A DNA stretch of 64,000 nucleotides from Micromonospora sp. C95. Lineage in GTDB: Bacteria; Actinomycetota; Actinomycetes; Mycobacteriales; Micromonosporaceae. Of the stretch, positions 60,597 through 64,000 are shown piece after piece (the first letter of the stretch is position 1; each line of letters begins with the position of its first letter). A model generated the notes under the pieces. That model was not told where the DNA came from, made no database searches, and worked only from the letters and a program-made list of their open reading frames with translations. The stretch is from assembly GCF_018070465.1 (NCBI RefSeq), contig NZ_JAGPXT010000003.1, positions 248,001 through 312,000 of the forward strand, written 5' to 3'. The translations under genes were made by a program, and so were the position numbers.

Positions 60597-63314
60597 GTGC
60601 CCAGACGGGAACAACCACTGGCATCCGAGGACTCGCCATTGCTGCGATTCGCCGGCGATCTGCGGCGGCTGCGCCGGCGCGCCGGCGAGCCGACGTACCG
60701 GGAGCTCGGGCGGCGGACCAACTATTCGCCGGCCGCGCTGTCGGAGGCGGTGTCCGGGCGCCGGCTGCCCAGCCTCGCCGTCACCGTGGCCTTCGTCCGG
60801 GCCTGTGACGGTGACGCCGACGAATGGACCGAACGGTGGCGCGGCCTAGCCGTCGGTCAGCCCGGCGCCCCCGGCGCCGCGCCGCCACCGTACATCGGAC
60901 TGGCGGCCTACCAGGTCGAGGACGCCGACCGCTTCTTCGGCCGCGAGGCCCTGACCGACACGTTACTGACGCTGGTCGACGAGCGGCCGTTCGCCGGGGT
61001 CTTCGGCGCCTCCGGCGCCGGCAAGTCGTCGCTGCTGCGCGCCGGGCTGGCCGCCCGCACCCGGCGGACCCCGATGATCGTCACGCCGGGGGCCGACCCG
61101 ATCGCCGAGCTGGCCGTGGCCGTCGCCGGTCTGGCCGACGAGCCGGCCGACCGGGTCCGCGAGGAGCTGGCCGCCGACCCGCAGGCGTTGCGGGGCTGGC
61201 TGACCAGGGCCGCCGACGACCTTCTGCTGGTGGTCGACCAGTTCGAGGAATGCTTCACCCTGTGCGACGACGACGGCCGGCACTGGCTGGTCCGGGCGTT
61301 GACCTCGGCCGCCGGCGCGCACAGCCGGGTGGTGGTGGGTGTCCGGGCCGACTTCTATGGTCATTGCGCGCGCCATCCCGAGTTGGTGGCCGCCCTGCAC
61401 CGCGCGCAGGTGCTGGTCGGGCCGATGTCGGCCGAGGAGTTCCGGGCGGCGGTCACCGAGCCGGCCACGCGGGCCGGGGCGGCACTCGAGACGGCTCTGG
61501 TGGCCCGGCTGGTCTCGGACGTCGCCGGCCAGTCGGCCGCGTTGCCGCTCGTGTCGCACATTCTCGCCGAGATGTGGCGCCGGCGGCGTGGCATGCTGCT
61601 CACGCTCACCGGTTACGAGGACGCCGGCGGCATCAAGCACGCGCTGGCGCGGACCGCTGAGCAGACGTTCGACGAACTCGGCGAGCCGGAGCGGGCGGCG
61701 GCCCGGCAGCTGTTCCTGCGGCTGGTGGCGCCCGGCGACGGCACCGAGGACACCAAACGACGCGTCCGGCGGGCTGACCTGGACGTGTCGGAAGCCCTGC
61801 TCGATCGGCTCGCCGCCGCCCGCCTGATCAGCATCGGCCGGGACAGCGTGGAACTGATCCACGAGGCGCTACTGCACGCCTGGCCCCGGTTGGTTGGCTG
61901 GATCGACCGCAGCCGCGACGACCTGCGCACCCAGCACCGGATCAGTGAGGCCACCACCGTCTGGGAGGCGCACGGCCACGACCCCGACACCCTCTACCGC
62001 GGCGCACGCCTCGAGCAGGCGGTCCGGCTGCGGGACCGGCTCAACCGACGAGAGCGCGCCTTCCTCGACGCCGCGTCGGCCGCCGCGCAGGCTCGGGCGG
62101 CGGCCGAGCAACGCACGACCCGCCGTCTGCGCCGGTTCGCCGCGGTGCTCACCGCCCTAACCGTCCTGCTGACCGGCGCGGTGGTCGTCGCGGTCACGGC
62201 TCAGCGTGAGGCCACCCGCCAGCGCAACGAGGCGATGTCACTACGGGCCATGGACGCCGCCCGCGGTCTGCTGGCCGCACGGCCGCGTGACGCCCAGGCG
62301 CTGGCCATGGCCGCCCACCGGGTCGCGCCGAGCGACGAGACGCGCAGCATGCTGGTGCTCGCGCACGCCGCCGCGACCGCCACCTCACTCGGCGGGGGCT
62401 ACGTGACCACGCCCGGACGCTTCGCGACCACCAACGAAGCCGGCGGGGCCGGCGGCCAGCAGCTGTGGCGGCCGGACGGTGACTCGTGGCTGCAGGCGGC
62501 CGCACTGCCGACCGGTGACAGCTTCCGCTATCTGACCAGCGCTGACGAACGCCGGGCACTCTATCTGGACGGAACGCGCAGCGTCCTGTGGGACCTGGCC
62601 GACCTCGACCGGCCCCGCCGCCTCGCGGTTCCCGCCGAGCTGCCGCTGGCGGAGAGCATGGATCAGACCGGATCGCTCGTGTCCGGTGTCGCCGACGACC
62701 ACACAGCCGTGCTGTGGCGGGTCGGCGACCACGCCGTTCGGCGCTTCCCAGCGTCCGATGTGGAAAGCACCGCCCTGCTCCGCGACGGCTCGGGCATCAT
62801 TCTCTGCCGCCGTACCAGCGGCGGGTACACCCTGGAACAGTGGACGATCGGCGGCGCCCGGACGGCCACGATGCTGCGCACGTCGTACCGGATGTACCCG
62901 TTCGCCGGTCCGGACGGGCTGGTCGCCATCACGTCCGAGGTGGGCCAGGCCATGGTGCTCGACATCCGCGACCCGCTCACGGTCCGCACCCTGGTGCGCG
63001 CCGACGGCCTCAACCATCCGTCCGTGCCCTCCTTCGACCCGGCCGGACACACCGTGGCCCTGACCGACCCGGACCGGATCCAGCTGTGGGACCACAGTTC
63101 CGGCCGGATACTGATGTCCGTCGACGCTCATGGACTGCACCTGACCGCCCCGCGCGCCAGCGGCAAGCAGGTGGTCGTGCTCAGTCCCAGTGGCGCCGTA
63201 TGGCGACTGGACAGTGTCCTACCGCGGCTGATCGACAAGATCTGCGCCGGTCCCGTCGCCGTGGACTGGGATCGCTACTTCCCCGGCACCACGTCGAAGC
63301 CACTCTGTCCGTGA
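60597..63314 (+). CDS. XRE-nSTAND NTPase with membrane helix and degenerate beta-propeller
   Basis: 905 residues from GTG 60597 (GGGAGGT upstream; an ATG four codons earlier is possible). The helix-turn-helix is at about 15-75 (REL then NYSPAALSEAVSGRRLPS). The STAND NTPase has Walker A GASGAGKSS (about 137-145) and Walker B LLLVVDQFEE (about 208-217). A winged-helix region ends LIHEALLHAWPRLVGWIDRSRDDL. One membrane helix (AAVLTALTVLLTGAVVVAV) lies near 510-530. The last 350 residues are WD40-like but irregular. STAND proteins are signal-triggered switches; several bacterial ones act in antiphage defence, but this one could equally be a developmental regulator. Confidence 0.88.
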   Translation: MPRREQPLASEDSPLLRFAGDLRRLRRRAGEPTYRELGRRTNYSPAALSEAVSGRRLPSLAVTVAFVRACDGDADEWTERWRGLAVGQPGAPGAAPPPYIGLAAYQVEDADRFFGREALTDTLLTLVDERPFAGVFGASGAGKSSLLRAGLAARTRRTPMIVTPGADPIAELAVAVAGLADEPADRVREELAADPQALRGWLTRAADDLLLVVDQFEECFTLCDDDGRHWLVRALTSAAGAHSRVVVGVRADFYGHCARHPELVAALHRAQVLVGPMSAEEFRAAVTEPATRAGAALETALVARLVSDVAGQSAALPLVSHILAEMWRRRRGMLLTLTGYEDAGGIKHALARTAEQTFDELGEPERAAARQLFLRLVAPGDGTEDTKRRVRRADLDVSEALLDRLAAARLISIGRDSVELIHEALLHAWPRLVGWIDRSRDDLRTQHRISEATTVWEAHGHDPDTLYRGARLEQAVRLRDRLNRRERAFLDAASAAAQARAAAEQRTTRRLRRFAAVLTALTVLLTGAVVVAVTAQREATRQRNEAMSLRAMDAARGLLAARPRDAQALAMAAHRVAPSDETRSMLVLAHAAATATSLGGGYVTTPGRFATTNEAGGAGGQQLWRPDGDSWLQAAALPTGDSFRYLTSADERRALYLDGTRSVLWDLADLDRPRRLAVPAELPLAESMDQTGSLVSGVADDHTAVLWRVGDHAVRRFPASDVESTALLRDGSGIILCRRTSGGYTLEQWTIGGARTATMLRTSYRMYPFAGPDGLVAITSEVGQAMVLDIRDPLTVRTLVRADGLNHPSVPSFDPAGHTVALTDPDRIQLWDHSSGRILMSVDAHGLHLTAPRASGKQVVVLSPSGAVWRLDSVLPRLIDKICAGPVAVDWDRYFPGTTSKPLCP

Positions 63315-63618
63315 CTTCCTCCATCCGCAACGACTGGCCGCTGGGGAAGTGTTGCGGCTGCACCTCAAGGCTACGGCGCACGCGCGTGCCCGATCGCCCG
63401 AGCGCGACCGAGTGGTGAACCCCGCGGCGCACTGCGGTCCGAGATCGGCTAGGACGAGTCGGCGGGCCATACTTCGCGGTCGTAAACTGCAGCAGCCGCG
63501 CCATGACGCTCGTCACTCGCCTTATCCCACCGCCCGCCGCTGGATCACCACGCCCACTGCAACGGCCCCCGGTCGAGTGCTTGCCGTTCACGGCAGTGGT
63601 GATCTTACGATTCCGGGT
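63315..63618. other. 304-base intergenic region with a long inverted repeat
   Basis: I find no supported gene in this stretch. GATCACCAC (63543-63551) and GTGGTGATC (63596-63604) form a perfect 9-bp inverted repeat around 44 bases, just upstream of the last gene. It may be a hairpin terminator of the nSTAND gene or an operator. Confidence 0.5.
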
Positions 63619-64000
63619 ATGGCGATGGCGGTCGGTGACGGCTGGCGGTGGTGGCTGAGCGCGGGCAGCGCGGGGTTGGTGGTGATGCCGTACTGGCACG
63701 GTGGGCCCTGGTCGGCGGTGGTGGCCGCGCTCTTCGGCGTGATCGTGGTCAGTGCGTGGGCGTGGGGCACCCGTAGCGGTCGTGGCGTGGGTGTGGTTGT
63801 CGGCGCCGGGTTCATCGTCGTGCTGGCCACGTTGTTTGCTGTCTCGCAGTGGCCTCGCGGCCTGCCGGTCGCGCCGTGGCTCGACTGGTTCGTGATGTGG
63901 TTGCTGGTCGGTGCGGTGTGCCTGGCGGCGTTGGTCACCGACCGCGTCTGGCACACCTCGATGGTGGAGTGGAACTGGCTGACGGTACGGTGGGTCGCCT
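63619..64000 (+). CDS. integral membrane protein, N-terminal part (runs off the window)
   Basis: From ATG 63619 the frame stays open to the end of the window (127 codons). The protein starts MAMAVGDGWRWWLSAGSAG and has four hydrophobic segments, including WSAVVAALFGVIVVSAWAW, a GVGVVVGAGFIVVLATLFAV stretch and WFVMWLLVGAVCLAALV. The strong G/C third position and Trp-rich membrane edges support real coding. There is no recognisable family, and the 3' end is missing. Confidence 0.7.
   Translation, partial: MAMAVGDGWRWWLSAGSAGLVVMPYWHGGPWSAVVAALFGVIVVSAWAWGTRSGRGVGVVVGAGFIVVLATLFAVSQWPRGLPVAPWLDWFVMWLLVGAVCLAALVTDRVWHTSMVEWNWLTVRWVA

Overview
The window is very GC-rich, with strong third-position G/C bias, many GTG starts, 1 to 4-base start/stop overlaps inside operons, and a dense set of GntR, HxlR, XRE, TetR, WYL, AraC, ECF-sigma and two-component regulators. 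This is typical of a filamentous actinomycete chromosome; a Micromonosporaceae-like host is my best guess from general gene style, not from a database match. I see no rRNA, tRNA, CRISPR array, phage or intact insertion sequence.

Layout. 1-3.07 kb: tail of a GntR regulator, then minus-strand glyoxalase-fold, alpha/beta-hydrolase and DJ-1/PfpI genes and a second GntR/FCD regulator. 3.44-12.0 kb: a tightly overlapping sugar-type ABC importer operon (binding lipoprotein, two permeases, two different ATPases) followed by a succinate-semialdehyde-dehydrogenase-like gene and an iron alcohol dehydrogenase of hydroxyacid-oxoacid transhydrogenase type. Together they look like uptake and two-step oxidation of a short hydroxyacid or polyol. 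12-38 kb: single genes and small regulator/target pairs, mostly divergent pairs with visible inverted repeats between them: HxlR/hydrolase, XRE/SDR, XRE-cupin/fused flavin reductase-methyltransferase, HxlR/SRPBCC, WYL/epoxide-hydrolase-like, TetR/SnoaL-like and TetR/SDR-Ddn-like. This stretch also holds a lipoprotein-type signal peptidase I, a SUKH-macro-DUF4304 group and a chloramphenicol-phosphotransferase homologue.

38.3-51.3 kb is the most unusual region: a MacB-like exporter, an orphan NarL-type response regulator, a copper-monooxygenase-like lipoprotein, and an envelope-lipid operon (tandem-PAP2 phosphatase, DedA, GT4 glycosyltransferase, DUF998-like protein, second DedA) followed by a convergent OmpR-type two-component system. 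A conserved leader containing a box like CTCAGGTTCGCTCGGTATGA is found four times here, each copy pointing at a gene: the exporter, the orphan regulator, the PAP2 gene and the first dedA. Three copies also carry the ribosome-binding site and first codons of the PAP2 gene. I read this as a local regulon built by copying one promoter/leader.

51.4-64 kb: a TetR pseudogene, an ECF sigma factor with a membrane partner, a NarL-type two-component system next to an ABC-2 exporter, a truncated RidA fragment, a second sugar ABC operon that has no ATPase gene, a large XRE-nSTAND NTPase, and the start of a membrane protein that runs off the window.
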